From positions 62,001 to 126,000 of the forward strand of contig LLCB01000142.1 in assembly GCA_001414345.1 (NCBI GenBank): 64,000 nt of DNA. Reading direction: 5' to 3'. Below the pieces are notes generated by a model. That model did no database searches. It saw nothing but the letters and a program-made list of their open reading frames with translations, and was not told where the DNA came from. The translations under genes were made by a program, and so were the position numbers. Shown here one piece after another: positions 23,301-34,949 of this stretch (its first letter is position 1; each line of letters begins with the position of its first letter). The stretch is from Hymenoscyphus infarciens (Eukaryota > Ascomycota > Leotiomycetes > Helotiales > Helotiaceae).

Positions 23301-23730
23301 TGAAGATAATGAGGAGGATGAGATTTGGCAGGCGCTTGTGGAGTCTAGACCTGAAGTGGAGGGAGATAGTGAGGAGTCCGACATGGAGATGTTGGATCTG
23401 GATGATTCGGATGCTGAGGAGGAATCTGGTTCGGATGGTGGTGTTGAAATCAACATGGAAGACGATGAATCGGACATGGAAGCATCGGACGTAGGCGAGG
23501 ATGTCTTCGCATCGGGTAGTGACACTGAGATGCCTGTTGACGAGGACGATGACGAGGATGAAGATGCTCTGTTTGCGAGAGAGGTGCAAACTGCTCAACC
23601 TGCCGCGGAAGGAGGGGATGAAAAGGAGACGAGTAGGAAGCGGAAGCAGAGACTCAAGAAATTGCCTATGTTTGCTTCGATGGAGGATTATGCGGAGATG
23701 CTGGACAATGATGAGGATGAAGATTTGTAG
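20331..23730 (+). CDS. MAK21: Noc1/Mak21 ribosome biogenesis factor (CBF/Mak21 family)
   Basis: Four exons: 20331-21068, 21120-22273, 22323-22857, 22903-23730; introns of 45-51 nt; 1084 aa. The N-terminus is lysine-rich and then acidic (EEEEEDWEEASDSDSD). The middle forms a long alpha-helical repeat region beginning around VFEARPDWHAAPLP and YASKHLSASSSHRFLSTIM. The third and fourth exons hold the CBF/Mak21 domain (HALYLNLLFRALRAD, LVHFHPSVALFA, TLSSFLDRFVYRNAK). A second acidic stretch and a basic SRKRKQRLKKLP end follow. In yeast Mak21/Noc1 binds Noc2 and escorts pre-60S particles in the nucleolus. Length and order match the family. Confidence 0.94.
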
Positions 23731-24308
23731 GAATTACTCGGTACAGACCAAGGCAGATAAAAGGATATCTTCTAGTAATTGGAGGGGCAAAAAGTAAAAA
23801 CTATTTTCCTTCAACATTCATTCTAGTACCAATTGCACGGATTCGTGCTTTTTGTTCCCATTATCTACTGCCGCTTTTTTTGGAGATTGTCCTAACGATT
23901 CCAGAAGAAGAAAGTATAAATTGAACTCGAGTCTTTTGGAAATAAACATTTCAAATATCTGGGACAACTGACAGGCCTCCACTCCTACGACAATTCAAGC
24001 CACCAAAAGAGAGGGAAGTTGAGACGGGGTCCTGCTTGAACAATCAGGGAAACAGAGCACATGCATTACTACACCTCCCAATCCTCAAAAGAGAAAACAA
24101 AAGCACAGCTAGATGTTCTCAATGGTATTTCATTTGCTTGCTTCCTTGCTTCCTTGCTTGCTATATTATCAAATCCCGTTCGCAGTACGCAGCCAAATCC
24201 CACCCTCGTCCATATTCCTCCCATCATGTAAAAATATCCCAACCATCCTTCCCTAAGTCCCCCCCCTCCCCTCTTAACTTCCTAACTCGCTATCCCGATC
24301 CCTTTTAT
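23731..24308. other. Convergent 3' flanks
   Basis: The 3' regions of Mak21 (plus) and the following minus-strand gene meet here. A pyrimidine tract with repeated GCTTGCTTCCTT lies near 24131-24162. No gene seen. Confidence 0.45.
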
Positions 24309-24888
24309 TCATACATCGAACCACTCCATCCTATCCTCCTTGCCAAAAATCGCACGGAAATCCTTATCACCATCCGCCCTCTCCGTCTCCTCGAGATGGA
24401 TACTATGTAGTTTCGCCGTCTCGGCGTCTCCTGCGATGAAGGCGCGGAACATGAAGTATGATGGTTGGTTTGCGGCTTCGGGGAGGAGGACTTTGCCGAA
24501 GAGGTGGAGGCCGTAGGCTGAGGTTGCGACGCGGACTTCTTTTAGGTCTTCGGCTGTGGGGAGAGGGCGGGTTAGTTTTGGCTCTGGTGAGGGGTGATGG
24601 GAGGAGGGAAGGAAGGAGGGATGTACCGGAGAAGGTGGTTAGTTGTTCGTTGGAGAGGTTGCTGACTGCTTGGAAGTATTGGGGTTCGTGTTCTGCGGTT
24701 TTCTTTGTTAGTTGGGCGATCGCGCTGGGATAGGAGAGAGAGGGGGGAGGGGAGAGCGTACTGTCGGTTGAGTGACGGAGGTGTTGGAGTTGTCTCTTGA
24801 GATCGACTTCGATTTCTTTGAAGGCTTTGATGGACTCCTCTTTTGGGGAATGGGTGAGACCCATCTCGACTGTCTCAGCGGTTGCCAT
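24309..24888 (-). CDS. Conserved-looking small protein of unknown function (145 aa)
   Basis: Exons 24762-24888, 24627-24692 and 24309-24553 on the minus strand, joined across introns of 69 and 73 nt that both contain an ACTAAC branch site and GTAC donors; 145 aa. The protein is mostly helical and hydrophilic (MATAETVEMGLTHSPKEE, then LKRQLQHLRHSTDKHEPQY), followed by EVRVATSAYGLHLFGKVLLP and a tail rich in acidic residues ending DRMEWFDV. No signal peptide or membrane span. I do not recognise the family. The first intron is a multiple of three and open, so its retention would add 23 residues without a stop. Confidence 0.72.
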
Positions 24889-24915
24889 TTTGCTGCTAAG
24901 GTGGTTTGATTTTGG

Positions 24916-24992
24916 GTGGTGGTGTTGTTGGTGGTGGTGTTGTTGGTGGTGGTGTTGTTGGTGGTGGTGTTGTTGGTGGTGGTGTTGTTGGT
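24916..24992. repeat. 15-bp minisatellite
   Basis: About five tandem copies of a unit close to GGTGGTGGTGTTGTT, starting some 28 bp upstream of the ATG of the minus-strand unknown gene, hence within its probable 5' leader (read there as AACAACACCACCACC). Confidence 0.85.
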
Positions 24993-25563
24993 AGAGGAGG
25001 AATCAAGTTACTCGACGAGAAATTTAAAGAAGCAGTTGGGCGGAGTTTAGTTGAGTTTGGTGATTAAATTCCAAATGATGAGATGACGAAACATACAGCG
25101 GGCGGGTCAGCCTTAAATATTCACCCAGGGCCAACAGGGCAGTCACGAACAGCTGCAGCTGGGAGCGGGGATGGTGGGATGCTGGCAAGGCAAAGCACCT
25201 CAGTTCAGTGCACGCATGATAATGAGGGGCAATGCAGGTGTTGCTTTATCTGGATGGCTGGATGGCCATGTTTTGCTTCCTTGAAGCCACATTTCTCTAC
25301 TTGGAAATATGGGTCGGTTGTTTGATCAAACTCTATAAGCGTTAATAATACCTGTCATATATATACTGGTATTAGATGAGTTGTTTGGTGTACAAGTACT
25401 TGTTAAGAGAAGATCTTGGAAGCCGGGAAATACCCAACGAGAGGGAGCATTGGGAGTTTAAGAGCGAGGCAGAGAAATTGGATAGACGAAAGCACTCCAG
25501 CAGAGAAAAGCAGACGGGGGAGTTCTAGTTGTAGTTTGACTCTGAAATAAATTGTATGATCGT

Positions 25564-25592
25564 GATATCGATATCGATATCGATATCGATAC
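25564..25592. repeat. GATATC microsatellite
   Basis: Four to five perfect copies of the hexamer ATATCG, preceded by GTG and followed by ATACC. Confidence 0.85.
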
Positions 25593-26165
25593 CTAGGTAC
25601 TTCCTACTGACCGGGAGAGACATCCCCAGTCAAGTTTCACTTGAAGCTACTTACGCTACCCCTGACTTTGACAGCAGGGCGGGGAACCTGGGATGACGTC
25701 GGCCTGGTTGACATTAAGAACGGCCATAAATAGATATTTAGAATAGAATAGCCTAGATAAAATCGAGATCATTGTTCTAGGTCAATATTCGATATCGTTC
25801 CAATTTTGGAGTTAATAGCTTAAATTGTCCCTGAAAGTTGGAATAACAAGTGCAGGACCTGAAGCAATTACTACCGCTTTTATTGTCGATCGGATTAACT
25901 CCATTCTCGTGACTTTGAATAATCCAGCTTCAGAGTAACTATTAGTAGGAAATCCAAGTATCAGACCATATTAGCTAACCTTATTTTTCACTCATTGTAT
26001 ATCTTGTCACGTGCTTGCATTTTCATGACGTCCTTGCCTTCTCGCGAGAGCTTCACAAGCTTCAAGAAACAACCCCATCAACAATCACCCGCAACACCAA
26101 TTCCGCCGCAGAAACAAACATCCTAAACCCCAATTGAACGAATTGAAACAACACGAACCTCCACA

Positions 26166-26870
26166 ATGCCACCACCCCGCCTATCCCTCGCGCGCCCAAC
26201 AATCCGCGACCTCAGAACTTTCCTCTTCTCGCCTCTCACCACCTCCCATTGTACATCACGCCAACCACTTTCGCGCCGAACCCCCGCCAGCACTCCTCAT
26301 CGACAATTCTCCCATGCCTCACCCCTCTCCTCCTCCAACCGCTCAGCGCCCAAGTCCCACGATCGCGGCCCCGCCTCAAAAGAAGAAACCCAGACGGATT
26401 TCGGGACCCTAAATATGCTCGGCTCAACTCCCACACCCAGCACCTCGATTGACGCTTGTGCATGGGATGGCTTCCATCTCGATAACGGGGTGAAGATCAC
26501 GGGAGGAAAAGGGGTGTTGCTCGTTAATGGGGAGGCTTTCGAGTGGGCTCCTTGGCTTGCGAAGGGGGGTCCTGGGGAGGGTAAAGAGGGATCGAGGTTG
26601 GTCAATGAGAAAGGACAGTGGGAGTGTGGGGATGAAGGATGGGGACTTTTGGGTCTGGTTTGGCCTAAACCTGATTTATTGATCTTGGGACTGGGGAAGG
26701 AGATGCGTCCTATCAGTCCGAGGACGAGACAATATATCAATAGTTTGGGGATTCGGGTCGATATCCAGGATACGAGGAATGCGGCTGCGCAGTTTAATCT
26801 GCTGGCTACGGAGAGGGGGGTGCAGAGTATTGCTGCGGCTTTGATTCCTATTGGGTTCAAGGATTCATGA
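26166..26870 (+). CDS. NDUFAF3-like mitochondrial complex I assembly factor (Mth938/DUF498 fold)
   Basis: Single exon, ATG at 26166, 234 aa. The first 85 residues are rich in Arg, Ser and Pro without acidic residues early on (MPPPRLSLARPTIRDLRTFL), a mitochondrial presequence. The C-terminal 120 residues form the Mth938/DUF498-type domain: NGVKITGGKGVLLVNGEAFEW, PDLLILGLGKEMRPISP, INSLGIRVDIQDTRNAAAQF and the final ERGVQSIAAALIPIG. In animals NDUFAF3 works with NDUFAF4 in early assembly of respiratory complex I in the matrix; the same role is inferred here. The DNA strand below has long open frames that are shadows of this gene. Confidence 0.9.
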   Translation: MPPPRLSLARPTIRDLRTFLFSPLTTSHCTSRQPLSRRTPASTPHRQFSHASPLSSSNRSAPKSHDRGPASKEETQTDFGTLNMLGSTPTPSTSIDACAWDGFHLDNGVKITGGKGVLLVNGEAFEWAPWLAKGGPGEGKEGSRLVNEKGQWECGDEGWGLLGLVWPKPDLLILGLGKEMRPISPRTRQYINSLGIRVDIQDTRNAAAQFNLLATERGVQSIAAALIPIGFKDS

Positions 26871-27180
26871 GTACTCTTTCGACTCTTTCGAGGGAGATTG
26901 TGTTACGACCACTGCTGCTCATGGATGTACAAAAGAGACTCTTTGGGAGCTATTCACTTTCGAGTTTGAGGCTTCATATCTGTATGATACATGTTTCTGG
27001 TGTAATTATTAGTCTTTCGGGCAATTGGGTAGCGATGAAACCTCCGTCGCTCCGTCAAGTGTACAAAATCAAGGAGGGCAAAGGTCAAATGCAATATGAC
27101 TTTTACACACACGACCGAGGAAATACCCCTATATTATCCCGAGTCTACTAGCAGTATTCAAACCAACGGAAGAAAGCAAA

Positions 27181-27271
27181 GAAAATGACGGGATTGAACC
27201 CGTTGATTATATATCTTTCTCTAACAGGGGAGGAATTTGGAGTCCCCAAACTTCAGAGCCACCCTCATTTC
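27181..27271 (-). pseudogene. tRNA-like sequence, probably decayed
   Basis: On the minus strand GAAATGA (5' end) can pair with TCATTTT (3' end), and a T-arm ACGGG-TTCAAT-CCCGT is present, but the T-loop has six instead of seven bases, no convincing D-stem forms and the central part allows no standard anticodon arm. It is best seen as a tRNA-derived remnant. Confidence 0.3.
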
Positions 27272-29221
27272 GACTCAGCAGTATAAGTCTATAAGAGGCA
27301 TACAAACAAAAAGAACCCGAATATAGAATATGTCATCAATCTCAACTTCCTATGAAGTACTCCATCCCCACACTCACCCATGGTCTCCTGTTTTAGGAAA
27401 AGTCCAAAAATTCCCCAACTTAACTAGATAGCTAGTTTATTCTTCTCCTAGTGGCACACTTCTATAAGCCTACAATTTCTGCTCGTCAAGGCAACTTTGC
27501 CAAGTGCTCATTTATCGTGAGGAAAAATTGATAGCTGGAATATTACTTCATCGCAGTGTGTCCTGGTACCCACATACCCTGAACTTGTTTCTTCTTTATA
27601 ATCGACCATCTTTAACTTCTCTCACGCTTAGTACACGATTCCGCATTCGCTTGGACGAAACTCGCTTAGCACCATCTCTGGATATTCCCGTTCTCTTTTC
27701 TAGCTCCTCTTCTAACTTGAAATAAGTAAAGTTTTGTCTTGGGAAAAACTGGTTTACTGGGCTTGTGGTCGTACTAATGATATCGCTCTCACTCTCTCTC
27801 ACTTAAATCTCTCTCACTCAAATCTCTCCTAGAAACAAATATAATAACTTCCCTCGAACGCCTTTTACGCCTAAGATACCTATCTTCAAACACAACAAAA
27901 GTCACCACCCCTAGAATCGACCTGTGGAGTACTAGCTTAAGAGAATTTCAACATCACAATTAGCAGGTTTACAGCCCCCATCACTCTCAGAGGTGAGTTT
28001 ACACCTAACCTAGATAGTTGATCTAGACGACTATAAGGCGAGAGTTGCTTTCTAACATCTGCTTCTTACATTAGTATACCGCCGGGCATGGGCATAACTT
28101 TTCTTCTTTCTCCATTTCGCCTAAAGTGAGACTTCTAATAAACCCATGATTCCACACTGAGCTGGTATATTTTATTCGCTGTTCGCCAATTATAGAATCA
28201 CCTACTTCTGTCTAGAGGTACGACACATTCGCTATAAAAAGCTACCAGTGCTTGTTCGCACAGTAGATAAAATAAGTAGCACCCTTTCTTCACTCTTTGA
28301 GAACTGTTAAAGCTTATATCTTGACACTAAGAAGAAGAGATACTTTCAAAACATGGGGGAAGGGTAAATTAAGACGTGGCGCTCCTGCTCATGTTTTTGT
28401 TCTATCCTTGAGATTCTTTTCGTTTTTGATGCAATACTTAGCTTTTTTAATACGGTCGCAAATAAAGCAAGTTTTCGAAGTTGTTTGGAATATTCATCTT
28501 AGATAAATGTTGACTCGGATGGATAAGAGTATAGAAAAGCTCATTTAATAAACCTACTTACTCTAAACTGTCTTGAACAATATAATATCATAGTCGAACT
28601 TACGAGACTTACTACTTAATTCCATAAAGTAGTAGCGTGAGTAGTTATTTCCTGACATGAATGAGTGAAGGGAGTATACCAGCCCCCGCTTATCCACACC
28701 ACCTCCCCCATTCACCTCCAACTTCCCCTCACATCTCTTATAAGTTATAAGCACAAATAAGTCTCCTCTTCCACAATAGCTCCTCTGTCAAACCAGAATC
28801 CGATTCCCATTCATCCCAACTTCAAAAAGAAAACCAACATAAACACCACACCACACCACACCACACTCAAAACCAAAACAATTCCTCCAAATCCTTGACC
28901 CTGAGACCCATCCCCTCGTATAGCTTATCCTTCCAAGCATAAGTCGCCCAGAAATACCTACAAGTGATCTTGAAATAATCCTCCTCCTCACACCCATGAG
29001 AAGAGATTTTCAGATTCAAGAACTGCTGTTACCAAAAGTGAGATTGTATTTCTAATATCTGCTCTTGTCATTGGTGAATCTTTTTCTTCTTCTTCTTCTT
29101 CTTCGCCCCCCACCCAAAAGGAGTCCGTTTTCTTTCTTTTGGGAAGAAGGAGACTCGAATCCATACTGAAGCCCGGTGGACTTGTGGCTCCCACATCGAG
29201 ATTAAGTAGACTGTGAGATGA

Positions 29222-29440
29222 TTTGTGAGTAAGCGATTAAGTAGTCTGCATATAAACCATATCTGTACTTGTGAGTAAGCCATGGGTTATTTGTGGTCAA
29301 TTAAAGAGCGAGGAAGCCACGAGTTACTTCGTGAGTAAGCTGCCGATTGTTGTGCAAGTAAGCCATAAGTTACTTGCAAGTAAGCTCTTGATAATCTTAC
29401 GAGGAAAGTCGTGGGTTACTTATGATATCCAGCCAACTCA
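29222..29440. repeat. Cluster of degenerate GTAAGC repeats
   Basis: The motif GTGAGTAAGC or GCAAGTAAGC followed by words like CCATGGGTTACTT or CCATAAGTTACTT recurs at least six times with irregular spacing of about 22-50 bp. A similar cluster exists at 45468-45625. Confidence 0.6.
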
Positions 29441-29956
29441 CCAACTCACCAACAAAACTTACAAAACTGGTTCGTGGTTGCACCACATCACCAGAAAACA
29501 AATTCATACCAACACGTATAAAACAGTTGGTTTGGAAAGAAATCCATAATATTCATTATTTATTTTGCCTATCCTACCATACCGACCTCACTCCAAAGCA
29601 CCCAAATACCCAAAATCGCTTAATAAACTTCAAGCGTACTCATACAATAACCCCCAGCCCAAATCCCCTCCAACCATAAGTTCCTATCCAGACTCCCATA
29701 TTAATCCAGCACCCGATCCAAACCAATAAATCCTCCACATGGATCCTCTGACCCTCACTCCATACAAGTGACAATATACAAGACAAAATAAAATTACACA
29801 AACAAGGTAGAGTGACACCATGCTCGCTTTCTACAAGAGAGCACACAGGCGTCAAAGAATTAGAAGGTATCAACTTAATCGGCATCTCTCGCAACGTTCA
29901 ATATCCATCCAACCCATTACTCAAATTAGGTAAAGTAAAAGGGTGCAAACAACCCC

Positions 29957-32217
29957 CTATCCCGTCACCCTTCGCACCCATAATCCCGTAGGTTCATAAG
30001 TAGCCTCCTTATCTCTCCTCTTCCACGCCCGATGCAACCTCAACCCAATCTCGTGTTCCTGCTGTCTAACATCCGCTTCTTCCTCTCTCAGCCCCTCAAC
30101 CTTCTGCTTCTCAATCTCCCTTTTCCTTCGTACCTCCGTCGTAAGCGTAATATTATCCGCAGGCATTAACTCAGTCATCTGCCTTATACTTTTCGTAATA
30201 TTATTCCTCCTATGCTGGAGGCCGTCGAGTTGAGCTTGTAACGACGTAACGAGATCGTGGGATTCCAGCTCGGCTGGCGTGATGGGGAGGGACTTGGCTA
30301 TCGTCGAAGCCCGTTTCGCTTGCATGCTGATGAAGACTGGTGATGCGGTATTGAGTGCCTTTCTCGCAACAGGATTCCGAGGGCCTGCTCCAACTTTTGG
30401 TCTGGCGCGATCTAGAACAGAGTCTTGCTGGGTTGAGAAGGCTTGTGGGGGAGAGGGTATTGAAGGTATTGGTGGTATCGGAGGCTGCGACTCGGTGATA
30501 GGCTCGAATGTATCTGTCGACGGACGAGGAGTACTGCGTGCTTCGGAAGTAGCGTATGTTGAAATGCTGAAGCGGGAAGGAGGTTGAACATAAGGCTCCG
30601 CAACAGGACTCGACTCGATGTTCTTATAACCATCCACAAACTTTCTTTCTTCCTGAGGGCTGCTGGTATTTGCTTGCTTTCTTGGTATTAATTCCTGGGC
30701 GTGGCTACTATTAGTTTCATCGGTATGCTCAGAATCAAAAACAGGTGAAGTTTTGACTCGTGAAGAATTTACAGGACTATGAATATCTGAGAGTACTGGG
30801 CGGATCGAGATGTCACCGCGGCTTGAAGCGGTGCCTGTTTCAGTAGCGACTTGGGATCGTGGGGACCGTGATACAGGTGGACTGGACCCAAAATTGGAGG
30901 GTTTACGCTGATTCCGGGGTAACAGCGCGGGGTCCTTTCGAGGCACACTGAGAGGGGGGATGTCTAATCTGTCTGCTGGAGTGGTTACTAGTGTCACACG
31001 GCCACTTGCTCCCTTCCAATCCGGCTTCGGTTCCGATGGACTGTTGATTTTCAATTTTCGTACGCGATCGCCAAAAGAAATGGGCTTCTTGGTGGTAGCG
31101 TTACTGCTGACGTTCGAAGTGTTTCCAAGTACGGCGCCCGTCGGGGCGTGAATAGAACGAAGGCCTGGGGGTGTGAATTCTCCGGGTTTCGTAGTTTGTT
31201 TCTTTCCCCTCTCGCTTGTCGTAGGTTCTCCAGAATAAGGATCCCAGCTCGGGTTTTTGGCTGGTCGACCTGAGACACCGACCTCCTTTCTGTTCACAAA
31301 ATTCGCAGCTGCAGCTGCCACTTGATTGCGTCTTTTTTCTCTTCGAAGTATAGGGATACTGCTCGACGGTGGCCTCACTTCCTCTTGTCTACTCTCCGGC
31401 GGACTAACTCCGAGCCTCGAAATGTCCGGCATCTCTTCGATAGGAGACACTTCTTCGTCTATGTGCTGGGTGTAGATTCTAATTGGTAATTAGTACATCA
31501 TCCTCCAAAGCGTGAACATCAGACATAGGCAAGGTAGAAGAGAAACACAGTATGCCGCTGTCCATGAACTCGAAAGTATACGTGCACACTTTTGACCCCG
31601 CAGGACTGCTCATATTTATTCCCTGGGCATGAAATAGACTTCCAGTTCGTTCCCTTTACCGTCCTAAGAAATTCCGACATACCTTTGCCTATCCTCGAAT
31701 TCCGGTGAACTTGGTGGAGAGACTTCGTCTGAATGAGGGGACGGCGGGATATTATATGTGTCTTGTGGGAATCTGGTAACGAGCGGTGCAGGTGAAGGTT
31801 GGGAATACACCGAGGACGCAGGTCGGTATTTGGAACTTCGTTGTTGCGGCGGCGCAGGAGGGGCAAGCTCACTGTTCTTTGTATTAGCGATGGTCTCTGG
31901 ATCGGCATAGTTGTTGGCAGATTGGATGAAGGGCAATCTATTTTGTTTTATCCCATTGCGGGATGGATGGTCGGTCTTGACCCTTTTTTAGACATCGGAT
32001 AGAGGGACGTGGCAGGAAATGGCGAGTGCACTTACAAAGGTAGACGCGGCAGACCCTTGGATTCCATCTCCTCTCTCGGTGGGCGTGGTGGAGGGGATTG
32101 GGGACTTTGTACTTCGATTCCTAAACCGTGGGATCCTGTGTAGACTTTCTCGTTGTAACTTGGATCAGGGTAAGTTGGCTGTCTTGTGCCCTTGGGATTG
32201 TTCAGTCTCTTCCACAT
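29957..32217 (-). CDS. Proline/serine-rich protein with C-terminal coiled coil, unknown function
   Basis: Three exons on the minus strand: 32036-32217, 31683-31937, 29957-31478; introns of 98 and 204 nt; 652 aa. The ATG at 32217 is preceded by an in-frame TAA four codons upstream. The first two thirds are low-complexity, rich in Pro, Ser and Arg (for example PPIPPIPSIPSPP), typical of disordered fungal regulatory or cytoskeletal proteins. Around residues 560-640 a heptad-like helix follows (LVTSLQAQLDGLQHRRNNI, then VEGLREEEADVRQQEHEI), ending in a conserved-looking WKRRDKEATYEPTGLWVRRV. No enzyme motif. I do not recognise the family; exon joining rests on frame continuity and splice signals. 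Confidence 0.75.
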
Positions 32218-33721
32218 TATGTGAGCTTATGATTCTGGTGAATCTGGTCTAGTCTGGTCTGGTCTCGAGCTTGAAGCGTGTGATGGCCGCCGGGGTATGG
32301 GACGGAAAGGCAAGGCTGTCCCAGTGCTTCATGCAAAATCTGGCGAGTCGGCGTCGAATAGATGATGGCGACCGATCGCGAACGGCATCAGAGATCGAGT
32401 GAGGATTTGGACCGTCGAGGTGGTTTCTTTACGTGGTCGACTCGCGCTGGGGGGGCTGGCCAGACTATTTCGTTTGCTCGATTGATTTGTTTGGTAGAAG
32501 GGAAGGATTGTAAAGGAGGCTGTGCCCGCAGGAATGATTGTGGTGGTAGATTTGCTATGTACGTTTATGTACGAAGCTGTAGCTCGGCTGCAGGATGAAA
32601 GGAGGGAATAATGATGGGAATGAATAGGTTTGTTGACGAGGAAACCGAGGCACGAGGGAATGTATATAAGAAACGAGAGCGTGTGAATGTTGTCAAATTC
32701 ACTGATTGGTCTTTTGTTTCAACAGATGCTTGACCACAATCCTCCCCGTGGTCGGACTCTTGCGAGGTTTTGAAGCCGCCCACCCAATCAAGTATCGAGA
32801 GGCTGATGCAAGCGAAATCCGAGAACTCTCTCCTTTCTTTCTTCCAACCTTTTACGAGCCTCCACGCCTCCACGCCTGCAAGCTGCAAAAGTAAGTTCCA
32901 CGACAGATGCCGTGCGGAGATTATTGGGGGCGAGAGAAACATATTTGGCTCTCTGCTTTGCCGTGCGTGAAGTGTTGACCGCGGTGGGCATTAAAAGTGG
33001 CAGTAAACAACCTTACTCGTTGTTCTAACGAGAATATTTCAAATTGTTTTAAGTATTTAGAATAAAACTTTTTACAAAGCTGGAACAACGAGAGTTAGGT
33101 ACGAGGCAGCCACGAGACCGGTCCGTGGTTTTGTTTCATCATAACCCCGCGATATCAATAGGAGATTAAAGTTCCCTTTCTTACGATAATAAGCACGGCT
33201 CCTAAAGTGGCATGATTGGCCGTGTCAGCTAGTCAGCAATGGGTAAGAAGGGTGTTACATTTCACAAAAACCTGTCTGGCAAAGGGGTTGATATATCCAG
33301 GAATTGAAGTTATTCGCATATTTCATGTGCCATGAGTAGAGATGAACGATGTCGGTAACGTGTATATCAAGAGCCGAACGGGTTCCTGAAGATCTCATCT
33401 CCGCTCTTATCCAGCCTTGTCTGGAACCCCTATCGCCCCGCATTTCAAGAGGAATGGCTGGCGTCTTAGAATAACAGTTAATAGTTATTGCAACTTTCTG
33501 ACAGAATCTAAACTATTTACCTAGATAGTTTAGGAAGGGTTCAGTTGAGTGTTCCAACTGTCTAGGTTAATTTCAAATTGTCCCACTTATATAGGATGAT
33601 TGGATTCTAGAAAGGTAGAACAACGAGGGCAGGTAATTTAAGGGGGGTCTGAGCCGAGGTCAAATTTCAGGCCATCTACCACGAAATTCCTTCCATCCCC
33701 ACAACTAATCAAGTCAACAAA
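32218..33721. other. Intergenic region with MITE-like pieces
   Basis: No gene supported. A copy of the AAAGTGGCAGTAAA-ended repeat family begins at 32994 after TA, and related bits occur at 33480-33640. The left part is the 5' flank of the gene ending at 32217, the right part the leader of the thioesterase gene. Confidence 0.4.
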
Positions 33722-34285
33722 ATGCCTCTAAAGAACCGCTTCCCTCTTGACCAGGTACCAGAAGAAACGAAAGCACATTTCGAATCAAAACCATGGTGCA
33801 CAACCCTCTTCCAAGACCCCGCCTTACAACCACTCAATTGGGATACCACCAGCACGTTTATGAAAAGAACACTTGCCACCGACGATACCATTATTGCCCG
33901 GCAACTATTCCAGAAACGCCCAGAACCAGGATCCAACCAGTTCACTGAGATTGTCTCGATTTTGAAATTAGGAGGTGGGCTTGACGGGCACCCCAACACC
34001 GCACATGGAGGATTTATCTCTGTATTGCTCGATGAGACTCTTGGGTATGCGATTGAATATGAGACACCGTGGGGCAAAGCTACAATGACAGCCTATCTGA
34101 AAGTCGATTATAAGAAACCCGTTCGGACACCGGGGATTGTGTTGACGAGAGGGGTAGTGGTGAAGCAGGAGGGGAAGAAATTGTGGCTCAGAGGAACGGT
34201 TGAGGATGGCGAAGGAGGGATACTTGCTACGGGCGAAGCACTGTTTATTGTTGTGGAAAAGTTGAAGCCATTGCCGAAGTTGTGA
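33722..34285 (+). CDS. Hotdog-fold thioesterase (PaaI/4HBT-like)
   Basis: Single exon, ATG at 33722, 187 aa. After about 80 residues of N-terminal extension (FESKPWCTTLFQDPALQPL) comes the hotdog domain: GGLDGHPNTAHGGFISVLLD with the HGG-type active-site loop and downstream Asp/Glu, then AYLKVDYKKPVRTPGIVLTR and LWLRGTVEDGEGGILATGEA, which form the strand pair of the fold. Such proteins hydrolyse acyl-CoA thioesters; substrate unknown. No targeting signal is evident. It shares layout and loop sequence with the membrane-anchored thioesterase at 54169-55101, so the two are probably distant paralogues. Confidence 0.88.
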   Translation: MPLKNRFPLDQVPEETKAHFESKPWCTTLFQDPALQPLNWDTTSTFMKRTLATDDTIIARQLFQKRPEPGSNQFTEIVSILKLGGGLDGHPNTAHGGFISVLLDETLGYAIEYETPWGKATMTAYLKVDYKKPVRTPGIVLTRGVVVKQEGKKLWLRGTVEDGEGGILATGEALFIVVEKLKPLPKL

Positions 34286-34949
34286 TTCCCGTCTCTCTTA
34301 GGAGTGACTTTTTTGGTACGAAAGGGGGTCGACAGGATTTAGACTTTAGAAGGAGCTTGGGTGTTCAGATTTCTACGCTGCTTTACACATATTTGCGGAA
34401 TTAGGATGTGGCACAAATGTTCTATAGATGGAAAGACCGTTGTAAATAGACTTGACCTCGGGAGGAAGAAGGCTGTACCACGTGACTGGCCCGATGCGAG
34501 ACATAGGTCAAATCGTGCCTCGTATTTGCAGTCTAATGAACATATGGATAGTTTTGGTTCTGTGAAAATTCACCCTTCAGATAATCCAAATAGATTTCGA
34601 GGTCGACTTCGGCATTGTTAAAAGGCATCACGTGAATGAAGATCCACTCGCTGAAGCTTTTGCGCTCTCCAATGAAGCAATTCGCATTGGTGATTTAGAA
34701 CAACGGACACCAAAATCATCTCGGGTAGATAATATCCCAAATTCTTTGTCATTGACGATACTCGATCAGGATCACAATCCTCAAAAGTCGAATTGAATCA
34801 AAGGTTTGTTGGGGGCACAGTTACGACATACCCGAATTTGGTAACATAGGTATACCCAGCATCCTACCTCCGTATTGCTCGTACTCCAGTACAACCTTCT
34901 CATCCTACACCACCTCATCTCAACCACCACCACAATAAGAAACAAAGCA
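34286..34949. other. Intergenic region
   Basis: No gene supported; short frames are not protein-like. CACGTG occurs at 34480 and 34631 within the flank upstream of the Dap1-like gene. Confidence 0.4.

Larger units (their letters stand above)
24889..26165. other. Divergent intergenic region with repeats
   Basis: Promoter space for the minus-strand unknown gene and the NDUFAF3-like gene. It holds the 15-bp minisatellite at 24916-24992, a GATATC microsatellite near 25564-25592, a MITE-like remnant ending at 25880, and a CACGTG at 26008-26013 upstream of the NDUFAF3-like gene. No further gene seen. Confidence 0.5.
26871..29956. other. 3-kb gene-free spacer
   Basis: No convincing protein gene. 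It contains the tRNA-like sequence at 27181-27271, a CACAC pentamer run near 28843-28866, a TTC-repeat tract at 29082-29104 and a cluster of degenerate GTAAGC repeats at 29222-29440. A region 27590-27830 is pyrimidine-rich (CTCTCTCACTC). The right end is the 3' flank of the minus-strand gene at 29957. Confidence 0.4.
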
